64,000 bases of DNA from Acholoe squamosa (GCA_949317995.1 OX439046.1:63281115-63345114); one strand, 5' to 3'. Counted from the stretch's first letter, positions 28,013 through 36,679 are shown. The notes: a model not told the origin generated them from the letters alone. Translations and numbers: made by a program.

Positions 28013-28552
28013 ATGAATGGAGCGGAAATAAATTTTTTCTTGCAGAAAATTAAAAGAAAAAAAGAAGGAAATTATGGTGTTTATTCAGCTGACACTATAC
28101 CTGCAGTGAAATCATTTCCTACAGGTTATGTAGTCAACACCGACAACAGTAACTTACCCGGAGAACATTGGGTAGCTTTTTATTATGAAAAACCACGTAA
28201 ACTAGCTGAATATTTCGATTCATATGGCTTCAGTCCTATGCGAAAGAGTTTTCTGAAAGCTTTGCCAAAAAAATATAAATATTCCTCTCATTCTATTCAA
28301 GGACTTTTTTCTATGACTTGTGGTTTATATTGCTTGTTCTTTTTAGAAAAACGAGCTGAGAATAAGACAATGCAACAAGTTATATCTAGCTTCACTTCAG
28401 ATCCTGATTGGAATGACAGTAAAGTAAAACAATACTTTTTAAAGAAAAAACAAAATAATCGAAGCAAAAAGAAATCCTTGTTTTGTAACAAACAAATTTG
28501 TTCTACAAAAAATAATTTTCTAAGAACAACACAAAAAAGAAAAAAAGATTAA
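28013..28552 (+). CDS. Adenain-type cysteine protease
   Basis: 179 residues from ATG 28013. Catalytic set in adenain order: His52 (GEHWVAFYY), Asp69 (EYFDSYG), the oxyanion Gln96 (HSIQGLFS) and nucleophile Cys103 (MTCGLYCLFF). The C-terminal 35 residues are basic and dispensable-looking. In adenovirus-like virions this enzyme cleaves core and capsid precursors during maturation; the neighbouring capsid and pVI-like genes are its expected substrates. The frame is intact and starts 10 nt after the capsid gene, so co-expression is likely. Confidence 0.93.
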   Translation: MNGAEINFFLQKIKRKKEGNYGVYSADTIPAVKSFPTGYVVNTDNSNLPGEHWVAFYYEKPRKLAEYFDSYGFSPMRKSFLKALPKKYKYSSHSIQGLFSMTCGLYCLFFLEKRAENKTMQQVISSFTSDPDWNDSKVKQYFLKKKQNNRSKKKSLFCNKQICSTKNNFLRTTQKRKKD

Positions 28553-28640
28553 TGTATTATTTCTTTTTCATCTTGTCTTGGAAATTATTTGCCGATTTGT
28601 TGGAACTGATCATCATAAAAAGATATTTTTTTTTAAAAAA

Positions 28641-29117
28641 ATGAGCGAACATAAAACAAAAGAAGGAAGCATGAAAAGTTTAAGCAAAATAAATAATTTG
28701 ATTTCAAACGGGAAAGTAGGAGCAGGAGGAATAGTTTTTACTCTTATTTTAAGCATCGTAGTCATTATCTTAGAAACGCGTAAACAATCTATCTCCCCTT
28801 CTTTACAGAAAGGAGATGAAATATTTTTGTCTTGTACAGAAAGCGGAAATATTTATCATAACAATGAAAAAACTCAAACTTTCCTGTCTTGTTTTGTAAC
28901 TAATGTAAATCACAGAAAAACATGGACATATCCTGTCATAGGATCTTCTGTTTCTAACCATGACTTAAAATCTACTCAAATAAATGAAAACCGAGATATT
29001 AATAACATAATGTACGAAAAAAATAATCAATTACTAACTACCATTGCAAATCAAGAACATTTGCCCGACTCAAATGTATTCACTGAAGAAACAAAAGATC
29101 CTGAGATACTCAAATAA
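28641..29117 (+). CDS. Single-pass membrane protein, unknown function
   Basis: 158 residues from ATG 28641 (MSEHKTKEG); the frame is open upstream but that part is Phe-rich and lacks context. A hydrophobic segment at about residues 28-47 (GAGGIVFTLILSIVVIILE) is a clear membrane anchor after a short Lys-containing N terminus. The following ~110 residues contain three Cys (EIFLSCTES, FLSCFV) and are polar. Topology could be type II or type III. No family recognised; possibly a virion-envelope or host-membrane accessory protein. Confidence 0.55.
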   Translation: MSEHKTKEGSMKSLSKINNLISNGKVGAGGIVFTLILSIVVIILETRKQSISPSLQKGDEIFLSCTESGNIYHNNEKTQTFLSCFVTNVNHRKTWTYPVIGSSVSNHDLKSTQINENRDINNIMYEKNNQLLTTIANQEHLPDSNVFTEETKDPEILK

Positions 29118-29143
29118 TTATAAGAATGAACATCTTTCTCGTG

Positions 29144-29151
29144 TGAGACCT
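29144..29151 (+). promoter_or_regulatory. TGAGACCT motif
   Basis: 50 nt before ATG 29194. A second TGAGATAC lies at 29102-29109, 92 nt before the same ATG. Confidence 0.3.
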
Positions 29152-29193
29152 AAAAAAAATATATAAATTAAGATTATTTCTCAAGTCTTAATC

Positions 29194-29643
29194 ATGGATA
29201 CAAAAGGGAACAATATGATTTTTGAAGTAAAGCGCAATGAAATACTTGAAAAAATATGCTTACATCAAGGCACTTATATATCTCTGTTAGAAGAAGAAAG
29301 ACGTGAACACATTAATATCATAAAAGAGGAAGAAAAAAATAATCTCCATCTTACTTTACAATTAAGAGAAGCACGAAATGAAAATATGAATTTAATGGCT
29401 CACAGGAAGGCATACAACTTAGCTAAAGCAGAGAGAATATATAACATCAGGAGAGGTTCTTATCCGTATGGTCGTACAGTAGCCGACGGTGATGACTCAG
29501 AAGAAGGCAGTAAAATTGTAGCAGACGGCGAAACTTGTGATGTGCCAGATTCTATGCCTTCTGATGTTTTAATGGAGACTTATAGGAATAAGCCAAACGA
29601 AGCTTTTCATTTAAATTCAGAAAAAAAACATGAAAGTGATTAA
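29194..29643 (+). CDS. Coiled-coil hydrophilic protein
   Basis: 149 residues from ATG 29194. Residues ~28-75 are Glu/Arg/Leu-rich with heptad-like spacing (LLEEERREHINIIKEEEK), predicting a coiled coil. The C-terminal half is acidic and disordered (DGDDSEEGSK). No membrane segment. Together with the next gene it forms a pair of small coiled-coil proteins. Family not recognised. Confidence 0.5.
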   Translation: MDTKGNNMIFEVKRNEILEKICLHQGTYISLLEEERREHINIIKEEEKNNLHLTLQLREARNENMNLMAHRKAYNLAKAERIYNIRRGSYPYGRTVADGDDSEEGSKIVADGETCDVPDSMPSDVLMETYRNKPNEAFHLNSEKKHESD

Positions 29644-29659
29644 GAAATAAAAATATAGA

Positions 29660-29667
29660 TGAGATAA
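29660..29667 (+). promoter_or_regulatory. TGAGATAA motif
   Basis: 54 nt before ATG 29714; followed by GTGAAC. Confidence 0.4.
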
Positions 29668-29713
29668 GTGAACAAACAGACTTTATGTGAACATTGATCT
29701 GCATCAAAGTAAC

Positions 29714-29962
29714 ATGAACAGTTATTCTGATTGGAAGCCTTCGCTAGAAGACGGGGTGTGTCCTGATTGCATACATAAGATAGAAACCCTTGAAGAAACA
29801 AGAAAAAGGCAACAAAACCAATTTCGCATTCTTAGAGCAGAGAGAAAAAAGAATCAAGAAATAATAAAATCTTTAGGAAACAAAAATAATATTCTTGTGC
29901 AACGAATCACAGAAAAACAAGAGAAACTTTTGTCTGGCTTCATGAGCAGAACACTACGCTGA
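29714..29962 (+). CDS. Small CxxC coiled-coil protein
   Basis: 82 residues from ATG 29714; an in-frame GTG at 29687 is less likely. It has one CPDC pair near residue 17, then a long charged helix (ETLEETRKRQQNQFRILRAE and following) that should form a coiled coil. A single CxxC could bind zinc across a dimer. The stop is 2 nt before the next gene's ATG. Function unknown. Confidence 0.5.
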   Translation: MNSYSDWKPSLEDGVCPDCIHKIETLEETRKRQQNQFRILRAERKKNQEIIKSLGNKNNILVQRITEKQEKLLSGFMSRTLR

Positions 29963-29963
29963 T

Positions 29964-30611
29964 ATGGGAAAGTACACTTTTAAAATAAAAAAACTGTTGA
30001 AACACGCAAACTGGGAAGACGATATAGCCATTAAATACATAAAATCTAAAAAAGAAAAAATAACTTGCAACAATTCTTTCTTGAAACTTCTCTTGCAACA
30101 TTTCGAACAGGTTTTAAGGCATAGACAAATGATATGTTTCACTTTTTACCTTTTAGAAAACGTATTTGACAAAAAAGATAAAATGTGTTTAACAGAACGA
30201 ATAATGGTGCATGACTTATCTAAGTTTTCAATGAGAGAAGCCATAGGTTACACCTTTAAGTTCCATACTAAAAATGGACCAAAAAATTCCCAAGAAAAAA
30301 CAACTTGGGAAAATGCTTTATTTCATCACTATGAAAACAATGATCATCATCCTGAATATTACAGAGAAGGAAATATGAGAAAATATGCTTTAATTGAAAG
30401 TGTGATAGACATGTTAGCTTGTCATGCAGAACGAGATCTGAAGCCAGAAGAAATAAATGTTCATGGTTTTTTAGACGGAGATCTTTCTATCACCAATTTT
30501 TTGGACATAAATCCAATATACTTAGAAAGATATACTGAAGAAGATAAAGAAAGAGTGAAAGAATATCTGTCTTCGTGGAAAGATATTTTGTCTTGCAACT
30601 TATCTAAATAA
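29964..30611 (+). CDS. DUF5662-like (HD-like) protein
   Basis: 215 residues from ATG 29964. The central region carries MVHDLSKFSMREAIGY (about residue 88-103), then WENALFHHYENNDHHPEYY (~113-131), and later MLACHAERDL. Ordered H-D, HH and HH clusters fit a metal-binding helical fold of the DUF5662 family, known mainly from phages and large viruses and suggestive of an HD-type hydrolase. Activity and substrate are unknown; nucleotide or cyclic-nucleotide hydrolysis would be a guess. Its presence beside dUTPases is at least compatible with nucleotide metabolism. The first 60 residues are basic. The frame is intact. Confidence 0.6.
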   Translation: MGKYTFKIKKLLKHANWEDDIAIKYIKSKKEKITCNNSFLKLLLQHFEQVLRHRQMICFTFYLLENVFDKKDKMCLTERIMVHDLSKFSMREAIGYTFKFHTKNGPKNSQEKTTWENALFHHYENNDHHPEYYREGNMRKYALIESVIDMLACHAERDLKPEEINVHGFLDGDLSITNFLDINPIYLERYTEEDKERVKEYLSSWKDILSCNLSK

Positions 30612-30616
30612 AAAAA

Positions 30617-30832
30617 ATGATTAAAATGAAAAATATTGATAGTCTTAAAATATATAATTTTTTTTTGTTTTTGTTTCTTTTGTTTTGTACTACATATGGA
30701 TTCATGAGCGTTATATACTATTTCATATATGGATTAATAACTACTATAATCTTTTATCCTGTTTTCTTTTCTTCTATGTCATTATGTCTATTTATGCTTA
30801 GTATACATTTACCCGATATACCTTTTTTGTAA
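30617..30832 (+). CDS. Tiny double-spanning membrane protein
   Basis: 71 residues from ATG 30617; a second Met follows at codon 4. Almost all of residues 13-65 are hydrophobic or aromatic (FFLFLFLLFCTTYGF, then FYPVFFSSMSLCLFML), giving two, possibly three, membrane spans. It starts 5 nt after the DUF5662-like stop. Small hydrophobic viral proteins can be viroporins, but nothing here shows channel activity. Coding status is supported by position and hydrophobic pattern only. Confidence 0.4.
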   Translation: MIKMKNIDSLKIYNFFLFLFLLFCTTYGFMSVIYYFIYGLITTIIFYPVFFSSMSLCLFMLSIHLPDIPFL

Positions 30833-31017
30833 CAGTCTGGAACTTAATTTTACTTCCTTGAGATAAAATATAAGCCTCATGTTAAGAGCATCTAAAGTTC
30901 TTCATAAGTACATATTATTGAGGAAGTATATGTGTTATTTAAATCATTGGTCTATGTATTTTTGATTTATTTCTTTTCCTACTTTTGATTGTCACTCTAA
31001 TCCTTTGAAGGTAAAAA
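30833..31017. other. Short non-coding gap with TGAGATAA
   Basis: No gene. TGAGATAA at 30859-30866 lies 159 nt before ATG 31018, farther than at other genes. Confidence 0.35.
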
Positions 31018-31623
31018 ATGCCTTTACCTACTTATTACTTTCAAGATGATTTAGGATATTCAGATATCTTTCTTCAAAAAATCTCTGTATCGTTAGCACG
31101 TCAATGGATGACCTTAGGAGTATATCTTGGCATCCCTCATGCTAAACTTGAAAGCATGAACAAGATGAAGACTCCAACTGCTATGGGCATAGAGATGCTG
31201 AATAAATGGTGGAGAGAAGTTCCTTACTACTTACGAACAGAAGAACTGATGAAAAGTTTAAAGGAAAACCACAGAATAGACTTGGTGGAATTAACTGAAA
31301 ATTTCTTCAAAGAAAAAAAACTAGAAGAGTATGACGTGGAATCGACCTCCGTGCAAATGTATTTCAGCTTATTGAGTGAAAAAATGTCAAGAGACTGGAA
31401 GGACATAGCTACATATCTACATATCACGTCTGACGAAAGAAGAACAATATCGTCCCAGCCCGAACAAGACATAGCTCAATTAACCTTCAATGTCTTAAAA
31501 ATGTGGCAAAGATCTAAGTACAGTGCTACTCATCAACTGATGAAAGCAGTATACGACATGAAAAGAAATGATGTGCTAAACATGATATTCCTTGAATTCG
31601 ATAAAAGAACAGGAACAAACTGA
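31018..31623 (+). CDS. Tandem death-domain protein
   Basis: 201 residues from ATG 31018. Two copies of a six-helix Death-fold pattern follow one another. The first (residues ~19-97) contains LARQWMTLGVYLGI, MLNKWWRE and LMKSLKENHRIDLVE. The second (~115-195) contains LSEKMSRDWKDIATYLHI, VLKMWQRS and LMKAVYDMKRNDVLNMI. Each keeps the W-x3-A/G-x2-L start, the L-x2-W helix-4 core and the L-x3-L...R-x-D helix-5/6 spacing of death domains. No caspase, kinase or TIR domain is attached, so it is adaptor-like. Death domains mediate homotypic contacts in apoptosis and innate immune signalling; a virus-borne double copy could sequester host adaptors. That role is inference, and capture from a host gene is likely. 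Confidence 0.72.
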   Translation: MPLPTYYFQDDLGYSDIFLQKISVSLARQWMTLGVYLGIPHAKLESMNKMKTPTAMGIEMLNKWWREVPYYLRTEELMKSLKENHRIDLVELTENFFKEKKLEEYDVESTSVQMYFSLLSEKMSRDWKDIATYLHITSDERRTISSQPEQDIAQLTFNVLKMWQRSKYSATHQLMKAVYDMKRNDVLNMIFLEFDKRTGTN

Positions 31624-31712
31624 AAATGAAAAACTGTCTTTACACATGTGACAATCAAAATAAAATCATATAAAAAATTATTTCATTTTGTTTGTTTGGT
31701 TATTTACTTACT

Positions 31713-31720
31713 TGAGAATC
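31713..31720 (+). promoter_or_regulatory. TGAGAATC motif
   Basis: 51 nt before ATG 31764; a weaker match to the shared motif. Confidence 0.3.
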
Positions 31721-31763
31721 ATAACAATAGGCATCACATCATGTCATATTAAACTGAACGAAA

Positions 31764-32243
31764 ATGTCTGTTCTAAAATACAGTAAAATAGCAGGTTCCT
31801 TCTCTCCTACTGAAGAGGAAAATAACATAGGGATTCAAATGTACAGTTCATATGACCATACTGTTCCTAATAATACAGCATGTACAATTACAACAGAAGT
31901 TAAACTTGCTATCCCTAAAGGTTATTATGGTATAATTTTACCTCTATGCAAATCAAGAAAACATAACTTTGTGTTAATCAACCAAAAAATAATAGACGAA
32001 GATTACAGAGGGTATATTACCATTGTTTTATTTAACTTCGGAGAAGAAGACCTAAAAATAAAAAGTGGTGATGCTGTTGCACGACTTGTTTTACAAAAAA
32101 TTTATCCTATAAAATTAGAAGAACGTTCTAAGCTTGAAAACACTGAAAAAGGTGAAAAAATCTCTCAATTAGCTTACAGCAAAATATATGAAGAAATTTA
32201 CAATGAAAATCTTAAATATTACAGCAAAGATCGTCTTAAATGA
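31764..32243 (+). CDS. Degenerate dUTPase-fold protein (probably inactive)
   Basis: 159 residues from ATG 31764. The trimeric dUTPase fold is recognisable: motif 1 position QMYSSYD (~25-31), motif 3 IIDEDYRG (~76-83) and motif 4 GDAVARLVLQKI (~102-113). The motif 2 position reads PLCKSRK instead of a P-x-SG loop, and no Gly-rich motif 5 is present; the C terminus is Glu/Lys/Tyr-rich instead. Substrate contacts are therefore lost, so catalysis is unlikely. The frame is intact, which argues for a retained non-enzymatic role. It lies upstream of a complete paralogue, indicating duplication followed by divergence. Confidence 0.75.
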   Translation: MSVLKYSKIAGSFSPTEEENNIGIQMYSSYDHTVPNNTACTITTEVKLAIPKGYYGIILPLCKSRKHNFVLINQKIIDEDYRGYITIVLFNFGEEDLKIKSGDAVARLVLQKIYPIKLEERSKLENTEKGEKISQLAYSKIYEEIYNENLKYYSKDRLK

Positions 32244-32317
32244 ACTAAAACAAAGAAAACATCTCTGTGAATAGCGTTATATTAAACAACAAAACAACTG
32301 AAATAACGTTCAGCAAA

Positions 32318-33094
32318 ATGGCGCGTTGTCAAGATTCTTTCTATATTACTCTTGTAAAAGACAAACCAAATACACTGTTAGTAACAACATGTAAAAAATC
32401 TGCTTTACTGCCTGCCTCACCTATTCTCCAACCTATTATGCATTATGTTAAAGCATCAACAAAAGCATTGAAGCCAACCAGATCCACAAAAACATCTGCA
32501 GGGTTTGATTTATATAGTGCTTATGATTATATTATTCCTGCTAAAGAAAAAAAATTGGTACAAACTGATATAATACTTTGCATACCTGCAGGATGCTATG
32601 GTCGCATAGCACCAAAATCAGGACTTGCTCTTAATCATTTCATCGATGTAGGAGCAGGGGTAATAGATGAAGACTACAGGGGAAAAATAGGTGTTTTGCT
32701 GTTTAATTTTGGAAATGAGGTCTTCGAAATAAAACATGGAGATCAAATAGCTAAAATAATATTAGAAAAAATTCTCATCCCTGAGCTAGAAGAAGTATGT
32801 ACACCTGATAAAACCGAAAGAAATGATCAAGGTTTTGGATCAGGCAAAAAGATATCTGCTTCATTGAAAGAAAAAAACGACTGTGAAGAAAGTGATTCTG
32901 GAGAAAGTGACTCGTCTGAAGAATCAGATATAGAACAATCTCATTTAGCTGATGAAACGTCGTCTGAAGAACAAGAATTTTATTCGGCGGAAGAAGAACC
33001 AACTGATGAAAAAGGTTCTCATGAAATCGACCCCTCCGAAAATGAATTAATGTCTTTAGAGGAATTCTTAAAGTTGATTCTAACAAAGAACTAG
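32318..33094 (+). CDS. dut: dUTPase with N-terminal extension and acidic tail
   Basis: 258 residues from ATG 32318; an upstream GTG at 32267 is open but unlikely. All five motifs are present: AGFDLYSAYD (61-70), PKSGLA (99-104), GAGVIDEDYRG (112-122), GDQIAKIILEKI (141-152) and the phosphate-binding end RNDQGFGSG (~168-176). It should hydrolyse dUTP to dUMP, limiting uracil in viral DNA. An unusual 45-residue N-terminal extension and an 80-residue Glu/Ser/Asp-rich tail (ESDSGESDSSEESD) are not needed for catalysis and may serve interaction or localisation. It is followed by AATAAA sites at 33270 and 33280. Confidence 0.92.
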   Translation: MARCQDSFYITLVKDKPNTLLVTTCKKSALLPASPILQPIMHYVKASTKALKPTRSTKTSAGFDLYSAYDYIIPAKEKKLVQTDIILCIPAGCYGRIAPKSGLALNHFIDVGAGVIDEDYRGKIGVLLFNFGNEVFEIKHGDQIAKIILEKILIPELEEVCTPDKTERNDQGFGSGKKISASLKEKNDCEESDSGESDSSEESDIEQSHLADETSSEEQEFYSAEEEPTDEKGSHEIDPSENELMSLEEFLKLILTKN

Positions 33095-33329
33095 GTGACG
33101 AAAATTTACTATGGTATTGGTTCAATGAATCACATTATTCATGAAGATTCCAATTATGTTATTCATTGTTATTGTAACTCATTCTCCGCCTCTCTATTCA
33201 TAAACGATAAAGGAATAAATTGGATTATCTGTTGGATTGTCTGACTATATGATATGTCTCAAAAAGAACAATAAAGAAAAAATAAAAATATTATGACTTC
33301 TCGTTTCACTTGCAATCTACATTTTCTCA
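33095..33329. other. 3' non-coding end of the last viral gene
   Basis: No gene. Two AATAAA hexamers (33270-33275 and 33280-33285) are plausible polyadenylation signals for the dUTPase gene or gene cluster. Confidence 0.5.
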
Positions 33330-33518
33330 AAAATACAGGTCTTTTCTGGATATTCCTAAACATACGGTCTTCTGTAGATATCTTAAAACACTGGTCTTCT
33401 CTGGATAATCCAAATTATCCAGAGAATACCGTCTTCTATAGATATCTTAAAACACCGGTCTTCTCTGGATAATCCAAATATGATGGTCTTTTCTGGATAA
33501 AATTCAGAAAAGACCATC
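33330..33518. repeat. GGTCTTCTCTGGATA repeats with perfect palindromes at right edge
   Basis: Five to six copies of GGTCTTYTSTRGATA recur at about 28-30-nt spacing, alternating with ATCTTAAAACAC. Two perfect stem-loops are present: 33398-33425 (12-bp arms TCTCTGGATAAT, 4-nt loop) and 33482-33518 (14-bp arms GATGGTCTTTTCTG, 9-nt loop). They lie where the viral AT-rich sequence ends, mirroring the hairpin repeats at 8860-9200, although the two sets are not related in sequence. Confidence 0.7.
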
Positions 33519-34021
33519 TATTATACTACTATGGCCAACCCCAAAATAGTCACTTTTGTGGACCTCTGGAACATGCCATAAATGCCTGCAATTTTATGTT
33601 TTTTGGCTGAAACAAAGTCATATAAAAACAAGTTCAATATGTCTGATCTAGCATCAATATCCTGCATGGGTGCTATAGACCCTTGGTTACAAAGCTATCG
33701 TTTGTTTAAAAGAATGGTAGATACATGTACACATGGTCAAAAACTAGCCCATAATTATACTGTAGGGTAATGGCCAAGAACCATGGTTTTAGAAATACCC
33801 CCTTTTATCCAGTGTTTAACAAGTCAGGTTTGGTATTGTTTTGGAGAATATTACATGGCATGTCTGGACAAGAATATTGATGTATCAGAAATGTTGTATA
33901 GTGCCATTTTCCTAGGTTTCCATGGCAACCATTCTACGCTCAATGGTTCTGAGAGAAGATATTTAGATTTCTCAAAACTCTTAAACCTTCTACAGCTACA
34001 TACATGATATCCTGGTGAGAA

Positions 34022-34024
<3 letters not shown>
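33519..34024. other. Flanking DNA, nothing recognised
   Basis: Composition becomes less AT-biased after about 33520. Only chance reading frames are open and no repeat family is named. Confidence 0.4.

Positions 34025-34091
<67 letters not shown>
34025..34091. repeat. (TA)n microsatellite
   Basis: Uninterrupted TA dinucleotide run of about 67 bp. Confidence 0.97.
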
Positions 34092-34094
<3 letters not shown>

Positions 34095-34229
34095 ATGGTT
34101 CTTATTAATAAACTCGTATGGTTCGAAGTAAGACCACAAAATTCGCGGGATAATATTATGTCTGTGAGGATCAGCACAAATTGTAAAAATGACATGATTT
34201 ACTACGAGTTTTGCTAGCTGGGTACCAGC

Positions 34230-34332
34230 TTCCCCCATCATCCAGGCTCCTCTCCTGGCCTCTGAACAACTTGCCCCATCGTCCAGGCTCCTGTCCTGGC
34301 CTTTGTACTCTTTCCCGCATCATCCAGGCTCC
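34230..34332. repeat. 41-bp tandem repeat, 2.5 units
   Basis: TCCAGGCTCC recurs at 34241, 34282 and 34323 within a CATCATCCAGGCTCC...CCTGGCCT context. Confidence 0.75.
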
Positions 34333-35169
34333 ATTTATAAATGGGTGTTGCTAGGTAAGCAATGTCTTGAATAGTGTTGCTAGGCCATTGAATGTTGTTA
34401 TTCGGCAAAAACAACTGATCTAAAACAAGAGAAATCCATGTCAACACCATCCCAGATGTCCCTTCCAAGTGATATCAGTTTGCTGCTAGGAGAATAGTGT
34501 GTATCAACAAAGTGTGTATGCTCAAAGAGCAAATCAGCCAAAAAGTGATGTGCAGTCCCAGATGTCTTTTTATGAGGAGTGCATACTGTCAAACCTTGGT
34601 TAAACTCATTCCAAGTGCTCCGTGTTAGGCACAGAATGTTGTTGATTTCTGTTGCTAGGCATCCTATAGATCATCTGGTTCTTAATTTTAACTGTAACTT
34701 TGGAACCCTGTGCCTCTATTTACTCAGACAGAAAGGTACATGCACATAGAACAAAGAGAAATTTCAAAATTAAGCAGGAAAAAAAGTTCTAATTTTCGCT
34801 AATAAGTCAATACTCATGAATATCAGAAACCATAAGACTGGCTTTACTCATCAAACTTCATCATGTTAATTTTGGTTAAATTTACCAGATAGTATCAGGG
34901 ATGACAGTATTACATCCCTTAGAGATACATCTTGCTTACCCAAAACAGAAAAGAAGAGAATTGGCTGCAAATTAGCAATTAAATCCCAATTGACTGAGTT
35001 GGAAGACCTGTATCATGTATTAATCAGTAAATCCTAACGCATTATCTGCCTACCATTCTTTTAAACATACTTCAGAACCTATGAGGGCTGATTTTCTGAT
35101 TTTGCTGAAAATTGGTCAAAATGGTTATGCTAACATGGGTTTTGAAAATATTTGGTTGAAGTACCATTT
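34333..35169. other. Non-coding flank, nothing recognised
   Basis: No gene, RNA or repeat is supported. Confidence 0.35.
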
Positions 35170-36560
35170 TAACCCTCCTCATGCTATTCCTCTATAATGA
35201 TTGTCTTTTGACTAAATGTAATCCAATAAATCAAATAAAATACAGTAAAAAAGAAGGGAAAACAGTTTTTCTCCCCACACAATCGATTCCTAACAAGGTA
35301 CTACTTACAGAATGTTTGTTTTCGATAGCACAACATTTTCCAGTTTTGATAACACTGAAAACACTAATAAGACATTCATATGAAGTTATGAACTTGAAAA
35401 GTCACTAAATACTATGAAGGGGCAAAAACACAGTTTATGATCCTGAACCTGGGATATGGTTAATTTGACCTTGCTGAGTATTTTGTGTTTTCAAAATGTT
35501 AAAATTGCCCTCACTCTTCAACTTTTAGTCATTCTGTGCTAGGTTACCTAAAATCTGTTGCAGCAATCCAAATACAAGGTCCTTGCTCAAGGTTAGTTCT
35601 ATTATACTCAATCTTATGAGTTGTCATTCGGTTTCTGTTCTCAACTGAATGTCAATTCTAAAACTTTACGTATTAAACCATCCCTATCAGAGCACCTGCC
35701 AGGACCATTGTAAGTCTATATTTCACCCAGACTACCTTCTAGAAGTTGTGTTACATACCCCAGACCCTCGCTGACAGTAACATTGTATGCATTAGAAGCC
35801 TAGTCTCTGCTACCACTATTCCTTTTTTGAGCCGTTATTTTTTCCTTTGCAGGGTCTTTTCTTCTCAGCCAGAGCCTGTTATTCCCTCTTTGTTCCCACA
35901 GTGTCAGGCAAGTGATTGGAGCCAGTGATTAATCACTTAAATCTTGACTGAAGGGTAGTATAGTAAGTCCCTTCCACCAATGTAAATGTCTCCTAATGCT
36001 GTCTGTACAAGTAAAAGGGGTAAGGTGATCCATCACTCCATTCGCAGTGAGAATGATAAACCTTTTGTATTTCTGCAAGGGCTCCTTAGAATACAAATTA
36101 GAGACACCAGCTTATTTGTGTTCTAAATAGTATGCCTTAAAGTGCAAAAATGATTGCCCAGTAACATATCTCAAAGAGCTAGGGTCGGTAGGTCGGATTT
36201 TTTAAAAAATTTTTTTTACTTTTATATAGGAAATGTTAGGGCACATATCAATGGATGTATCAAATTCTTTGATTTCATTGTAAAATAATGATGGGAAAAT
36301 GACAACTGTAGGAGAGAGGTGAAGAACACGAAAAGGATACAGGAAAATCCTCAAAAAGTAATAAAAATCTTTTTAAGATATAAAAAAAAAATGAGACAAA
36401 ATTCTTCAAAATCACAAAAAAAGTTTTTATTTTCCCTGTTTTGCTAGGGTTGGTCGGGTTACTGAAAAAAAAACTGTTTTTATTTATTTGGCCTAACTTA
36501 ATGTAGAAAGGCCAACTTAAGTCAGTATGTCAAATAAATACCAACGCTTATAACATGCAG
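35170..36560. repeat. Segmental duplicate of 43345-44410
   Basis: Long stretches match on the same strand (for example ATTCCTCTATAATGATTGTC at both 35187 and 43357 regions, and AGAAAGGCCAACTTAAGTCA near 36505 and 44325), with indels. Within it, 35560-35960 is a member of a repeat also present at 38370-38830, 43710-44120 and, in part, 50745-50990. No gene. Confidence 0.7.
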
Positions 36561-36679
36561 TAATTAAGACTATAGGATTTGCTGAAGTCTAACGTTTCCT
36601 TTACAGTGTTCTCCCCACACAGTTACTCATTACTGATTTATTGTACTTAAATTAAATGTCAGCTGCTTGTTTCAATAGA

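Noticed and set aside
33851-34241. Open stretches with long Tyr/Ile runs
   Set aside because: Produced by the (TA)n microsatellite on either strand.
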